Shown here: positions 35,109 to 44,532 of the stretch, piece after piece | Numbering within the stretch: position 1 is the stretch's first letter | How the letters are laid out: each line of letters starts with the position of its first letter | DNA from: Desulfovibrio mangrovi | Lineage (GTDB): Bacteria > Desulfobacterota > Desulfovibrionia > Desulfovibrionales > Desulfovibrionaceae | Length of the DNA stretch: 64,000 bases | Assembly: GCF_026230175.1 (NCBI RefSeq) | Contig: NZ_CP104208.1 | Location: 434,001-498,000, forward strand | Direction: 5' to 3' | Notes under the pieces: generated by a model | What the model was told of the DNA's origin: nothing | Seen by the model: the letters and a program-made list of their open reading frames with translations, nothing else | The model's database searches: none | Translations under genes and position numbers: made by a program

Positions 35109-37244
35109 ATGAAAGCCGAATCGTCAGCGTGCGATTGGAAACGGATTCTCCTTTACGCGCTCATCGCGTACGCCCTTTCGCTTGGCGTCCGGCTGCTGCA
35201 GCCTTCCCCCTTGCCGGACGGCATCACCATGGTGGACGGTGAATACCTGCTCGGCACCCACGATGCCTACAACTGGCTTATCCGCGCCATTGATCCGCAA
35301 ACCTTCGGACCGCACCCCATGTCTGATGTGACACGAATGGTTGTCGAGATGACGAGGCTTTCCTATGAACGTGTGGCGTTCTGGGCTCCGCCGGTCATGG
35401 CTAGTCTGGTGGCCGTGGCTGTGGTCTGCTGGGCAGCCGTTCTGGGCTGCGCCGAGATGGGCATGGTGGCCGGTGTGTTCACGGCGTTGTGCCCCGGCTT
35501 TTTGTATCGGACCACGCTTGGTTTTTACGATACCGACCTCGTCATGCTGCTCATGCCGCTGGTGCTGACGCTTGCACCGGCAGCTTTGCTGCACGGCAGG
35601 ATTCTCGCGCCGCTGGAAGCATGGCGGGCTCGAAAGGGCGGAGAGCAAGGCGGAACGGCTGAAGATGCCTTTGCGGTTCCGCCGCTGCTTATGGGGCTTC
35701 TGCTGCTATCCGGCATTGTTGGCTGGCAGATGCAGGCATGGCATGTCTTTTTTCAGTACCTTTCCAAGATTTTTCCCCTGATCGCTCTTGTACTGGTGCT
35801 GCTGCTTGGGCAGCGGGGCAGGCGGGTTCCCCTGCTGACAGGGCTTGCTCTCTACGCCTTGCCCATGGGAGGCGGTTGGCTCGGAACCCTGTTCGGCATT
35901 CTGCTGCTGGGCCTGCATGTCTTTCCGGACAGGTTCAAGGTGCGCCCTCTGGAACATCGCTACACGCCCTTCATTCTGGCAGCGGGCATCGTGCTGGTGG
36001 GGCTGGACGCCTCCTTTTTCCACTCCGTGCTGCTTCGCATCAATCTCTATCTCAAGCCTGTCGCCAGTGACGGTCAGGCCGCCCGTTACGGTCTCAAGGT
36101 AGCTTTTCCTGCCGTTGTGCAGAGCGTCATAGAAGCGCAGAACATGGCCCTGCGGGACTTGTTCGGCTACCTCTATCCCGTGTCCGGCATCGTGGTTTTG
36201 GGGCTGCTCGGATTCCTTGCTGCCGTCTGGCTGGCTCCGGCAGCAGCCTTGTTGTTCCCTCTGCTGGTGCTCGGCCTGCTGAGCGTCAAGCTGGGGGGAC
36301 GCATGATCATGTTTGCGGCTCCGGCCGTGGGGCTGGGAATAGCCTTGCCCCTGCATTATCTGCTGCTGCGTTTCAGAAATGGGCGGTTGGGCGGTTCGTT
36401 GGTACGGGCAGGCATAGCCTGCGTAGTTTCCGTGTTGCTGGCTGTTCCCATATGGCTTCAGCTCGCCGGAGTGCCCTATGTGCCCTTCATTTCCGCGCCG
36501 CATGTGCAGGTGCTCAAGGCGGTGGAGGCCGAAACGCCCGCAGATGCGGCCATCTGGACATGGTGGGACTGGGGCTATGCCACGCAGTTCTTCACCCGCA
36601 AGTGGACCTACTCCGACGGGGCCCGTCATAACTCGGACAGGCTGTATCCCACGGCGGCCATATATACGACCGATTCGCCGCGTTTTGCCAACCAGCTTAT
36701 CAAGTACATCATGAACAACGGGGACAACCTGTACTACGCCTGGAAGGGAAAGGATGCACAGGAGGTGAACACCATCCTTGCAGACCTTGAGTCCAGAGAC
36801 CTCAAATTGACGCTGCCCAGAAAGCAGTATCTTGTGGTGTCCATGGACTCCCTGAAGCTCGGGGCGTGGATAACCCGTTTCGGCACGTGGGATTTTGCCT
36901 CAAAGCGCATGATGGGGTATAATATCCGTAGGCTGGGCCAGATATCCGCTGATCTGGATCAGGGCTATATTCTGGAGGCCGCTTCAGGAGATTCAACCCC
37001 GCTGGCGCTGGAAAGCGCTGACATCATCGGGGGAACCGGAACGGAGCACCGTAACTACGCGCAGTTCCCTGGAATACATCTTGTGCTTGATCTTGTTTCC
37101 GGCACGCAGTTCATAATGGATTCCCACATGTACAATTCCATGATGGTGCAGTTGCTGCTGAGAAAGCCCGATGATCCTTTCATTGCGCCGTACTTCAGGC
37201 TGGTGCATGGCAACGGGCACACCCGAATCTTCGAGGTGTTGTAG
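35109..37244 (+). CDS. STT3/PglB-type oligosaccharyltransferase
   Basis: 711 residues. About 11-13 TM segments fill residues 15-450, followed by a soluble C-terminal domain. Hallmarks: the first acidic loop GTHDAYNWLIRAID, second GFYDTDLVML (about 138-147), and the catalytic sequon-binding motif WWDWGY (485-490), a WWDYG variant, followed by TYSDGARHNSDR. This enzyme class transfers lipid-linked glycans to Asn in exported proteins; Desulfovibrio species are known to have PglB homologues. The next gene (28 bp on) is a GspG-like protein, possibly substrate or partner. Confidence 0.88.
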   Translation: MKAESSACDWKRILLYALIAYALSLGVRLLQPSPLPDGITMVDGEYLLGTHDAYNWLIRAIDPQTFGPHPMSDVTRMVVEMTRLSYERVAFWAPPVMASLVAVAVVCWAAVLGCAEMGMVAGVFTALCPGFLYRTTLGFYDTDLVMLLMPLVLTLAPAALLHGRILAPLEAWRARKGGEQGGTAEDAFAVPPLLMGLLLLSGIVGWQMQAWHVFFQYLSKIFPLIALVLVLLLGQRGRRVPLLTGLALYALPMGGGWLGTLFGILLLGLHVFPDRFKVRPLEHRYTPFILAAGIVLVGLDASFFHSVLLRINLYLKPVASDGQAARYGLKVAFPAVVQSVIEAQNMALRDLFGYLYPVSGIVVLGLLGFLAAVWLAPAAALLFPLLVLGLLSVKLGGRMIMFAAPAVGLGIALPLHYLLLRFRNGRLGGSLVRAGIACVVSVLLAVPIWLQLAGVPYVPFISAPHVQVLKAVEAETPADAAIWTWWDWGYATQFFTRKWTYSDGARHNSDRLYPTAAIYTTDSPRFANQLIKYIMNNGDNLYYAWKGKDAQEVNTILADLESRDLKLTLPRKQYLVVSMDSLKLGAWITRFGTWDFASKRMMGYNIRRLGQISADLDQGYILEAASGDSTPLALESADIIGGTGTEHRNYAQFPGIHLVLDLVSGTQFIMDSHMYNSMMVQLLLRKPDDPFIAPYFRLVHGNGHTRIFEVL

Positions 37245-37272
37245 GAACCGATTCGCTGCCCGGGAGAACGTT

Positions 37273-37767
37273 ATGAAGAGACGCTTTCCTGTATCTGCCG
37301 GAGAGGCGTTTGCCGCAGTGCTATGCTTTCTGCTGGTGGCGCTTGGCGTGCGGTATCGTATGGACAGTCCCGCCGGAGGGCACGACCAGTCTCTGAAGGT
37401 GCAGTTGCTGACGGTTGCCCGTGCCGTGGAGTTTTTCAGGGCGGATTGCGGCAGGCTGCCTGCCGAGTCTGAGGGGCTTGCCGTTCTGCTGCCTTCCGAC
37501 TGGAAGGGAGACGCCGAAGCTGGCTGGCAGGCAGGAATTCAGGGAGACCGTCCTGAATGCGCCCGCGAGGAGGGGTATCTGCCTCTCTCTCTGGCGGCCG
37601 AGGAGGGGGGAGAACGCTTCATCCTCGCAGATCCCTGGGGGCATCCGCTTGTATTGCGCTATCCGGAGGAAGGAGGCCCCTTTGCCGTGGTCAGCCTCGG
37701 GGCAGACGGGCTGCCCGGTGGGGGCGGCCGGAATCAGGATATTTCCAGCCTTGATATGCAGCCCTGA
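37273..37767 (+). CDS. GspG-like pseudopilin protein with atypical N-terminus
   Basis: 164 residues. The C-terminal half has the GspG pattern: FRADCGRLPAESEGLAVLL, then DPWGHPLVLRYPEE, then VVSLGADGLPGGGGRNQDI. The N-terminus has a TM helix (AFAAVLCFLLVALGV) but no G-F-T-L-x-E prepilin peptidase site; only AGEAF precedes the helix. No other type II secretion genes are nearby. It follows the STT3-like gene by 28 bp and is probably co-transcribed. It could be a specialised envelope protein derived from a pseudopilin. Confidence 0.75.
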   Translation: MKRRFPVSAGEAFAAVLCFLLVALGVRYRMDSPAGGHDQSLKVQLLTVARAVEFFRADCGRLPAESEGLAVLLPSDWKGDAEAGWQAGIQGDRPECAREEGYLPLSLAAEEGGERFILADPWGHPLVLRYPEEGGPFAVVSLGADGLPGGGGRNQDISSLDMQP

Positions 37768-37770
37768 ACC

Positions 37771-38241
37771 CTATTCGTGGTGATAGGGACTGCCCTTCAA
37801 AATGGCATCGGCCCGATAGAGTTGCTCCAGCAACAGCACGCGCGCCATTTCGTGTGTGAAGGTCATGGGGGAAAGGCTGATCTTGTGGCGGCAGGCCGCC
37901 AGTACTGCTGGAGAGAGGCCGAACGCTCCGCCGATGATGAAGCAGGGAGTGCGGTTGCCGTCCAGCGTGATGTCTTCCAGAAAGCGGGCGAACTTGACCG
38001 AGGTGTAGGTCTTGCCGTGTTCGTCCATGCAGATGGGAATATCCGTGGGGGCAAGGGCCGCGAGAATTCGTTCGCCTTCCTCGGCATTGCGCTCCGCAAC
38101 AGGCAGCTTGGCGTTGCCGTCCTTGACGATGCACTCCTGTACCTTTATCGAGTGACCGAGCCGTTTGCGGAAGTGTTCTGCCGCATCTGCCCAGAAGGGT
38201 TCCTTGATTTTTCCGACAACGATCAGCTTGATATGTTTCAT
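37771..38241 (-). CDS. rlmH: 23S rRNA (pseudouridine1915-N3)-methyltransferase RlmH
   Basis: 156 residues from ATG 38241 (MKHIKLIVVGKIKEPFWADAA); the frame is open upstream but homology starts here. SPOUT/trefoil-knot motifs: FIIGGAFGLSPAVL and LSLSPMTFTHEMARVLLLEQLYRA. It methylates pseudouridine 1915 in helix 69. Length equals the family norm (155-159). Its stop is 3 bp from that of the convergent pseudopilin-like gene. Confidence 0.95.
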   Translation of the reverse strand: MKHIKLIVVGKIKEPFWADAAEHFRKRLGHSIKVQECIVKDGNAKLPVAERNAEEGERILAALAPTDIPICMDEHGKTYTSVKFARFLEDITLDGNRTPCFIIGGAFGLSPAVLAACRHKISLSPMTFTHEMARVLLLEQLYRADAILKGSPYHHE

Positions 38242-38430
38242 GGCTTCGGGTGGCGTGGTAAGAAGGTGCTTCATGGAGGAGTGTCCGTCGCCCGATGCGC
38301 GGAACCTGCTTTGCTGCACGGAATTGTACCGTGAGGGCGGCGCTGGCTCAATACCCGATGCGGGATGCGGGGGCAACCCCGGATCCGGTTCACATTTTTT
38401 CAGGATATAAACAGAAGAAGGGAAGCGCGG

Positions 38431-39069
38431 ATGCCAACAGCAACAGGTTTGCCGGAACGGCTGGACATGGAAGCGGCGGTGAGACAGCTGAAGAACGGGG
38501 AAGTTGTGTGCTATCCCACGGAAACCTTTTTCGCCGTGGGCTGCAGCGCGTTCGATGTTTATGCCATTGAGCGGGTCTTTCAGGCCAAGAAGCGCTCAGG
38601 CTCCATGCCCCTGCCGGTGATTGTCGGCAGCCGGGAACAACTGTCCATGATCACGGATGTGCAGTCGGATATCGTGAGGGCGTTGGCCGATGCCTTCTGG
38701 CCGGGCTCCCTTTCCATTCTCGTAACGGCCTCTGCGGCTGTGCCTGCCATTTTGACGGGCGAAACCGGCAGGGTGGCCGTGCGGCTTTCTCCTCACCCCG
38801 TGGCCCGTGAACTGTGTCTGTCGGCTGGCGTGCCGCTTGTTTCCACCAGTGCCAACATCAGCGGGCGGCCTGCAACCACCGAGGCGGACAGGCTTGATGA
38901 CGAATTGGTTGCCGCCACCGGGGGCGTACTGGACCTGCCCCCTGCACCGGGGGGAGGCAAGGCCTCCACTCTTGTGGAGATTGCGGGGCCGGACGCTGTG
39001 CGCATCGTACGGCAAGGGCCGGTGACCGAAGACGATCTGCAGGCTGCGGGTTTCATGGTGCACAGCTAG
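38431..39069 (+). CDS. L-threonylcarbamoyladenylate synthase (TsaC/Sua5 family)
   Basis: 212 residues. Makes threonylcarbamoyl-AMP for the t6A tRNA modification. YrdC fold signatures: VVCYPTETFFAVGCSAF, FQAKKRSGSMPLPVIV, WPGSLSILV, RVAVRLSPHPVAREL, and PLVSTSANISGRPATT. The C-terminal Sua5 extension is absent, so it is the short TsaC/YwlC-core form. ATG 38431 follows agaaggga. Confidence 0.9.
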   Translation: MPTATGLPERLDMEAAVRQLKNGEVVCYPTETFFAVGCSAFDVYAIERVFQAKKRSGSMPLPVIVGSREQLSMITDVQSDIVRALADAFWPGSLSILVTASAAVPAILTGETGRVAVRLSPHPVARELCLSAGVPLVSTSANISGRPATTEADRLDDELVAATGGVLDLPPAPGGGKASTLVEIAGPDAVRIVRQGPVTEDDLQAAGFMVHS

Positions 39070-39284
39070 GCACGGAGTGCCGGGTATACAGCCGGGCTGA
39101 GCGGATGTTTAAGATTTTTGTCCCTCAGTTTGCCGATGTACAAATTGTTGTACCTTGTCAGGCTGTTGGTTGTTAGGCTTGGCTGCTGGTGATATTCATT
39201 GAAAACAGTATGTTACCTTGTTTTTTTCGGATGATTGTGTCCGTTGGCATGACATGTGCTTTAAAATAAGTACCTTCTTTCTTT

Positions 39285-39334
39285 TGCAAAAGGACGGCCT
39301 TGCGGGATGGCACCCGAAAGGCCGTCTTTTTTTT
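39285..39334 (+). terminator. Strong terminator in the 39070-39397 spacer
   Basis: GACGGCCTT (39293-39301) / AAGGCCGTC (39318-39326) with an inner CGGG/CCCG stem, then eight Ts. It is 224 nt beyond the tsaC-family stop. The 328-bp gap holds no convincing ORF; it also has TTG-rich repeats near 39135-39180. The distance leaves room for a short untranslated transcript. Confidence 0.85.
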
Positions 39335-39397
39335 GTGCTCTTTCCGCTTTGGGTATGATGGGGGCTCGTAGTATGATGGCCGCGCAGGAGTATTCAA

Positions 39398-39850
39398 ATG
39401 AACAGTGATTCCGCTTGCCCGCATTGCGGGAACCGTGTCAAAGTCTATCGTAATCCCGTTCCGACGGTAGATGTTATAGTGTATGAGCCGGAACGGGGCG
39501 TGTTGTTGATTGAACGTAACAATCCTCCCTTAGGCTGGGCCTTGCCCGGTGGCTTTGTGGATTATGGCGAAACAGTGGAGGCAGCCGCTGTTCGTGAGGC
39601 TGCTGAAGAAACAGGGCTCGCTGTTACGTTGACAGGATTGCTCGGTGTGTATTCAGACCCGTCACGTGATGCGCGGTTGCATACCATCAGTTGCGTATTC
39701 ATGGCCGAGGCTGAGGATCTGTCTGCTTTGGCGGCAGGTGATGATGCAGGAGCCGCGCGCTTTTTCCCGCTGAGCGCTCTTCCGCATCTATGTTTTGACC
39801 ACGGGCGGATATTGGAAGACTTCCGGGAGCGTCTTGCTGACAAGGCATGA
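39398..39850 (+). CDS. Nudix hydrolase with N-terminal zinc-ribbon remnant
   Basis: 150 residues. Nudix box GGFVDYGETVEAAAVREAAEETGL fits the consensus exactly. The N-terminus has CPHCGN (7-12), a half zinc ribbon as in the NADH-pyrophosphatase-like and ADP-ribose group. Expected to hydrolyse a nucleoside diphosphate linked to another moiety, perhaps ADP-ribose or ADP-sugar; the glgA neighbour makes ADP-glucose conceivable but unproven. Confidence 0.88.
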   Translation: MNSDSACPHCGNRVKVYRNPVPTVDVIVYEPERGVLLIERNNPPLGWALPGGFVDYGETVEAAAVREAAEETGLAVTLTGLLGVYSDPSRDARLHTISCVFMAEAEDLSALAAGDDAGAARFFPLSALPHLCFDHGRILEDFRERLADKA

Positions 39851-39876
39851 AAAGAGCACGTTGTTGCTATAAATCA

Positions 39877-39904
39877 TTGAGTTCTTTTTCTGGTTTGGTA
39901 TCCT
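39877..39904 (+). promoter_or_regulatory. Possible sigma-70 promoter for glgA-glgB
   Basis: TTGAGT (39877-39882), 16-nt spacer, TATCCT (39899-39904). Predicted start near 39911, about 105 nt before the glgA ATG. Confidence 0.35.
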
Positions 39905-40015
39905 GTAAGGGTTGTGTCCGGTGCTGACGGTTTGCCTGATTTTTGGGGGTAGTCCGCAACCGACGGGCGAATGCGGAAGGTGTTTGAACCAGAGAATGGA
40001 GAGGTGTGGATACAG

Positions 40016-41467
40016 ATGAGACCTCAGGTGGTGTTCATCACGTCGGAGATTTATCCCTTTTCCAAGACGGGCGGTTTGGGTGACGTTCTCGGCGCTTTGC
40101 CGTTGACGCTGCACAGAATGGGGATACGTACTGCTGTTGTCACACCTTTTTACGGCAGATTGGGATCGGCGGAATTCGGTGTGCATCTGGCTTGGTCCGA
40201 TTGCCATGTGGGGTATCCGTGGGCCCCGATAACCGCTGATATTTTTCAGGCCAATTTTCATGGGATGCCGGTTTATTTCGTGCATCGCAGCGAATTCTTC
40301 GACCGGCGTTTCTACTACAATGATCATAAGGGTGATTATTTCGACAATGCCGAGCGCTTCATTTTCTTCAACCGTGCGGTCATGGAGTTTCTGAAGCGCC
40401 TCGGGCCTGCGCCCTACATACTGCATGCGCATGACTGGCAGGCGTCGCTTGTTCCTGCCTATCTGCACTACTGGCGGCAGAGCGATCCTTTCTGGCAGGA
40501 TACGCGCAGCGTCATGACCATCCATAACCTCGCCTTTCAGGGGCGGTTTTCTTCGCGCCTGTTCGAAGGGGCGGCTCTGCCTCCGCAGGCATGGTCCATG
40601 GATGGCGTAGAATTCTACGGTGACTTCAATTTCCTGAAAGGCGGCATTGCCTGTGCCGACAAGATTACCACCGTATCGCCGACCTATTCCCGTGAGATTC
40701 TGAGTGAGGAGTTCGGCTGCGGTCTGCAAGGCGTGTTGCGGGCGCGGCAACATAAACTGCACGGCATTCTGAACGGGGCGGATTACTCCATCTGGAACCC
40801 CGGGAACAACAAGTTTATTCCCTGCAACTACGGAGTGAACGCCCTGAAGGGCAAGCGTACGTGCAAGATGAACCTCATCAACGAACTGCATCTTGATCCT
40901 TCGTTGAAGGACAAGCCGATTCTTGGCTTCATAGGCCGCCTGCGCCGTCAGAAGGGCGTGGACCTGCTCATAGATATCCTCCCGCAATTGCTGAAGCAGG
41001 ATGTGGGGGTTGTGGTGCTGGGCGAGGGGAACCTTGAAAAGGAAGCCCGTCTGCAGAACATGATGGAAGATTTCCCCGGACGTCTCGCCACCATAGTCAG
41101 TTACACGGAAGACCTCGCGCACCGTATTCAGGCTGGTTGCGATATCTTCCTCATGCCTTCCACCTATGAGCCCTGCGGTCTGACGCAGATGTACGCCCTG
41201 CGTTTCGGTACGCCGCCTGTCGCTACGGCGGTGGGCGGACTGCGTGATACCATTGTTCCATGGCCCGACAAGGAAGCCACCGGCTTCATCTTTGAGCAGC
41301 CTACAGCTCAGGCTTTTTTGGAGGCGGTGATGGAGGCCGTGACCGTGTGGCGTACCATGCCGGATGCGTGGCAGGCCATGGTGCGTCGGGCCATGCATCA
41401 GGAATTCACATGGGAGCGTTCTGCTGCCGAATACATTGATCTCTACCGTGAACTGGGAATGCAATAG
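40016..41467 (+). CDS. glgA: Glycogen synthase (ADP-glucose type)
   Basis: 483-residue GT5 transferase that extends alpha-1,4-glucan from ADP-glucose. [13 protein letters not shown] (15-27) is the ADP-glucose binding site; [13 protein letters not shown] and the C-terminal [24 protein letters not shown] carry the catalytic Glu. ATG 40016 gives the normal start [20 protein letters not shown]; a GTG 12 nt upstream and an ATG at 39971 are alternatives. glgB follows after 19 bp. Confidence 0.95.
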   Translation: MRPQVVFITSEIYPFSKTGGLGDVLGALPLTLHRMGIRTAVVTPFYGRLGSAEFGVHLAWSDCHVGYPWAPITADIFQANFHGMPVYFVHRSEFFDRRFYYNDHKGDYFDNAERFIFFNRAVMEFLKRLGPAPYILHAHDWQASLVPAYLHYWRQSDPFWQDTRSVMTIHNLAFQGRFSSRLFEGAALPPQAWSMDGVEFYGDFNFLKGGIACADKITTVSPTYSREILSEEFGCGLQGVLRARQHKLHGILNGADYSIWNPGNNKFIPCNYGVNALKGKRTCKMNLINELHLDPSLKDKPILGFIGRLRRQKGVDLLIDILPQLLKQDVGVVVLGEGNLEKEARLQNMMEDFPGRLATIVSYTEDLAHRIQAGCDIFLMPSTYEPCGLTQMYALRFGTPPVATAVGGLRDTIVPWPDKEATGFIFEQPTAQAFLEAVMEAVTVWRTMPDAWQAMVRRAMHQEFTWERSAAEYIDLYRELGMQ

Positions 41468-41486
41468 TTTCCGAGGAACATCCCGA

Positions 41487-43409
41487 ATGCAAACGCTACC
41501 TACTTTTCTTGAGCCTTTCGACCTGTATCTCTTTGGCAAGGGAGAGCACTGGGATCTTTATCGTATTCTGGGTGCACATCCTGTCGTGCAGGATGATTCC
41601 GCCGGTTACAGGTTTGCCGTCTGGGCACCCAATGCGCAGGAGGTGCATCTGGCCGGAACCTTTAATGACTGGCGCTATGGCGAAATGCCCCTGTATCCTG
41701 TGGGATCCTCCGGCATATGGGCGGCGTTTGTGCCGGATCTGTCCAAAGGTGAGCTCTATAAGTTCGGTATCCGCGGTGAAGATGACCGCGTTGTCTACAA
41801 GACCGACCCCGTTGCCCTGTATGCGGAAATGCGCCCCGGCATCGCTTCTGTCACCTGGGATCTCGACAATCACCAGTGGCAGGATGGCGACTGGATGCAG
41901 AACCGCAAGGACATGGGCGCGCCCCTGCACGGCCCCGTTTCCATTTACGAGGTGCATCTCGGCTCATGGATGCGTCATCACAACGGCTACGGAGAGCACA
42001 GCCCGTTCCTGAATTATGACGAGATTGCCGACCGGCTCATTCCGTACGTACAGGAAATGGGGTTTACCCACATAGAGCTGCTGCCCATTGCCGAGCATCC
42101 GCTCGATCAGTCGTGGGGTTACCAGACCAGTCATTACTATGCGCCCACATCGCGCTTCGGCACGCCGGAGATGTTCAAGAATTTCGTTGATCGGTTCCAT
42201 CAGGCAGGCATCGGGGTGATTCTGGATTGGGTTCCGGCCCACTTCCCGAAGGATGAATGGTGCCTTGGCCGTTTTGATGGCAGCGCCCTTTATGAGCATC
42301 TGGACTCACGTCTTGGCGAGCACCCGGACTGGGGGACGTATATCTTCAATTACGGCAGGCACGAGGTCCGCAACTTCCTCTTCGCCAATGCCCTGTACTG
42401 GCTGCGGGAGTTCCATATTGACGGTCTGCGCATAGATGCCGTGGCCTCCATGCTCTATCTCGATTACTCCCGTGAAGACGGGGAATGGCTGCCCAACATG
42501 TACGGCGGCAAGGAGAACCTTGAAGCCATCGATTTCCTTGGAGAGCTGAATCGCGTGGTGCATGCCGAGTTCCCCGGCGCCTGCATGATCGCTGAAGAAT
42601 CCACCGCATGGCCCGGTGTTTCCAGACCGCTGTACGCGGGTGGGCTCGGTTTCACCTTCAAGTGGAACATGGGCTGGATGCACGACATGCTGGAGTATAT
42701 GCGCAAGGACCCCGTCTATAGGCCGCACCATCATAATAATCTGACGTTCTCCATGCTCTATGCCTTTTCCGAGAACTTTGTCCTGCCCCTTTCCCATGAC
42801 GAGGTGGTGCACGGCAAAGGGGCGCTGTTGTCCAAGATGCCGGGCGACATGTGGCAGCAGCAGGCCAACCTGCGTCTGCTCTACAGCTACATGTGGGCGC
42901 ATCCGGGCAAGAAGCTGCTCTTCATGGGGGGCGAGTTCGGGCAGTGGAACGAGTGGAGCGAGGAGCGCGAGCTGGACTGGTGCCTGCGTCAGTTCCCCGC
43001 TCATGAAGGTATCCGCAATCTGGTGAAGGACCTTAACGGCCTGCTGATGCGCGAACCGGCCATGCATCAGGCTGATCATGACTGGAGCGGCTTCCGCTGG
43101 GTTGATATCACCGATTACGCTGCCTCGGTCATCAGCTTTCAGCGTATGGCGCATAACGCCCGACCGCTGCTTTGGATATTCAACTTCACGCCCGTTGTTC
43201 GTCAGCACTACCGTATCGCCTGTCCGGGCAGCGGGTTGTGGCAGGAGCAACTCAATTCGGACAGCGAACACTACGGCGGCTCCAACGTGGGGAACGATGG
43301 AATCGTGGTGGCGGAGAAGGACCACTTCTGCGGGGGTCATTATCTGGAATTGACTCTGCCGCCTCTTGCGGCCCTGTGCTTCACCCCCGTTTCGTCAGGC
43401 AACGTTTGA
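41487..43409 (+). CDS. glgB: 1,4-alpha-glucan branching enzyme
   Basis: 640 residues, normal for short GlgB. N-terminal CBM48 (about 30-120: YRFAVWAPNAQEVHLAGTFNDW), then the GH13 barrel with HIELLPIAEHP, GLRIDAVASM (nucleophile Asp near 317), IAEESTAWPG (acid Glu) and LSHDEVVHGKG (Asp). Introduces alpha-1,6 branches into the glucan made by GlgA. The ATG is 19 bp from the glgA stop. No glgC or glgP lies in the window. Confidence 0.96.
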   Translation: MQTLPTFLEPFDLYLFGKGEHWDLYRILGAHPVVQDDSAGYRFAVWAPNAQEVHLAGTFNDWRYGEMPLYPVGSSGIWAAFVPDLSKGELYKFGIRGEDDRVVYKTDPVALYAEMRPGIASVTWDLDNHQWQDGDWMQNRKDMGAPLHGPVSIYEVHLGSWMRHHNGYGEHSPFLNYDEIADRLIPYVQEMGFTHIELLPIAEHPLDQSWGYQTSHYYAPTSRFGTPEMFKNFVDRFHQAGIGVILDWVPAHFPKDEWCLGRFDGSALYEHLDSRLGEHPDWGTYIFNYGRHEVRNFLFANALYWLREFHIDGLRIDAVASMLYLDYSREDGEWLPNMYGGKENLEAIDFLGELNRVVHAEFPGACMIAEESTAWPGVSRPLYAGGLGFTFKWNMGWMHDMLEYMRKDPVYRPHHHNNLTFSMLYAFSENFVLPLSHDEVVHGKGALLSKMPGDMWQQQANLRLLYSYMWAHPGKKLLFMGGEFGQWNEWSEERELDWCLRQFPAHEGIRNLVKDLNGLLMREPAMHQADHDWSGFRWVDITDYAASVISFQRMAHNARPLLWIFNFTPVVRQHYRIACPGSGLWQEQLNSDSEHYGGSNVGNDGIVVAEKDHFCGGHYLELTLPPLAALCFTPVSSGNV

Positions 43410-43437
43410 TTCTTCATAGCGTGTGATGCAAGCCGGA

Positions 43438-43475
43438 GGAAGACTGTGTGAATCTGTTCGTTTTCACAGTCTTCC
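43438..43475 (+). terminator. Hairpin after glgB
   Basis: Perfect 11-bp arms GGAAGACTGTG (43438-43448) and CACAGTCTTCC (43465-43475), 28 nt after the glgB stop. The following CTCTTGATC is a poor T tract, so it may be a weak terminator or an mRNA 3' stabiliser. Confidence 0.5.
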
Positions 43476-43547
43476 TCTTGATCATTGGGTGGTTGCTCAG
43501 TAGAAACGGCTTTCGCATTATCCGTTTACAACAAGGCAAGAGAGAAT

Positions 43548-44453
43548 ATGGAACCGAAAATTATCGTGCATGGCGGCGCATGGACCATTCCCGCAGACCG
43601 TCAGCAGGCGCATATCGATGGCTGTTATGAGGCTGTGGAACGTGCATGGTCCATGCTGCAGCGTGGCGCCACGGCGCTGGATGCCGTGCAGACGGCCGTA
43701 AACGTGTTGGAGATTGATCCCACCTTCGACGCGGGGCGCGGTTCCGTTCTCAACAGCGACGGGCAGATCGAGATGGATGCCTCCATCATGGACGGCAGGG
43801 ACCTGAATTTTGGCGCAGTTGCTGCCGTGCGGCGGTACATGACGCCCGTGGACATTGCCCGCAAGCTCATGGATACCGAGTTCTGCTTTCTTGTGGCTGA
43901 AGGGGCTGAGCGTTTTGCCCGTGAACAGGGGCTCAAGGAATGCGATCCACGCGCTCTGGTGACGGAGCGTGAACTCAAGCTGTTTGAAACCATCTGCAAC
44001 CAGCAGGGCTACTGCACGCATAATGCTTTCAAGCCTGTGCCGCAGGGCACGGTGGGTGCCGTTGCCATTGATGCCTACGGCAACATGGCCGCAGCCACGT
44101 CCACCGGTGGTACTCCGGGCAAGCGGCCTGGTCGCGTCGGCGATGCGCCCATATGCGGTGCCGGAGTATACTGCGATAATCAGCTTGGCGGCGCTTCAGC
44201 CACCGGCTTCGGCGAAGGTATCATCCGTACCCTCATGTGCCGCACGGCCTGCGAGTATCTGGCGGAAAACGAAGCCATGGACGCCGCCCGCAAGGGCATT
44301 GAGATGCTGCATACACGAGTGCAGGGACATGCCGGAATCATCATGCTCAACAACAAGGGCGAGTATGGAGTGTTCCACAACACCGACCATATGGCCCATG
44401 CCTTTGTTCTGCCGGACGGCACCATTCATGCCTCGGTACACAAGGACAAGTAG
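43548..44453 (+). CDS. Isoaspartyl peptidase / L-asparaginase (Ntn hydrolase)
   Basis: 301-residue plant-type asparaginase precursor that cleaves itself. The nucleophile is Thr168 in QGTVGAVAIDAYGNMAAATSTGG. IIVHGGAWTIP at the N-terminus, DAGRGSVLNSDGQIEMDASIMDG and GRVGDAPICGAGVYCDN are family motifs. It removes isoaspartyl dipeptides and asparagine. ATG 43548 follows aagagagaat. Monocistronic, ended by a clear terminator. Confidence 0.93.
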   Translation: MEPKIIVHGGAWTIPADRQQAHIDGCYEAVERAWSMLQRGATALDAVQTAVNVLEIDPTFDAGRGSVLNSDGQIEMDASIMDGRDLNFGAVAAVRRYMTPVDIARKLMDTEFCFLVAEGAERFAREQGLKECDPRALVTERELKLFETICNQQGYCTHNAFKPVPQGTVGAVAIDAYGNMAAATSTGGTPGKRPGRVGDAPICGAGVYCDNQLGGASATGFGEGIIRTLMCRTACEYLAENEAMDAARKGIEMLHTRVQGHAGIIMLNNKGEYGVFHNTDHMAHAFVLPDGTIHASVHKDK

Positions 44454-44474
44454 GCTTCAGGCGGGACTGAAATA

Positions 44475-44512
44475 TAAAAGGCGGGACACGCAGTGTCCCG
44501 CCTTTCTTTTTT
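44475..44512. terminator. Terminator between asparaginase and the NikL-like gene
   Basis: AAAGGCGGGACAC (44477-44489) / GTGTCCCGCCTTT (44493-44505), 13 bp, loop GCA, then CTTTTTT. Likely also stops the convergent NikL-like transcript. Confidence 0.88.
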
Positions 44513-44532
44513 CTGCATAATGATAGCCTGTG

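Noticed and set aside
39788-41539. 583-codon open frame antisense to glgA
   Set aside because: It mirrors glgA and runs into the Nudix gene; glgA has clear KTGGL and EPCGLTQ motifs.
43448-43630. Small 60-aa frame with a hydrophobic N-terminus and a GGAGG nearby
   Set aside because: It runs through a perfect hairpin and 83 nt into the asparaginase gene. The hydrophobic run is explained by the T-rich arm of the repeat.
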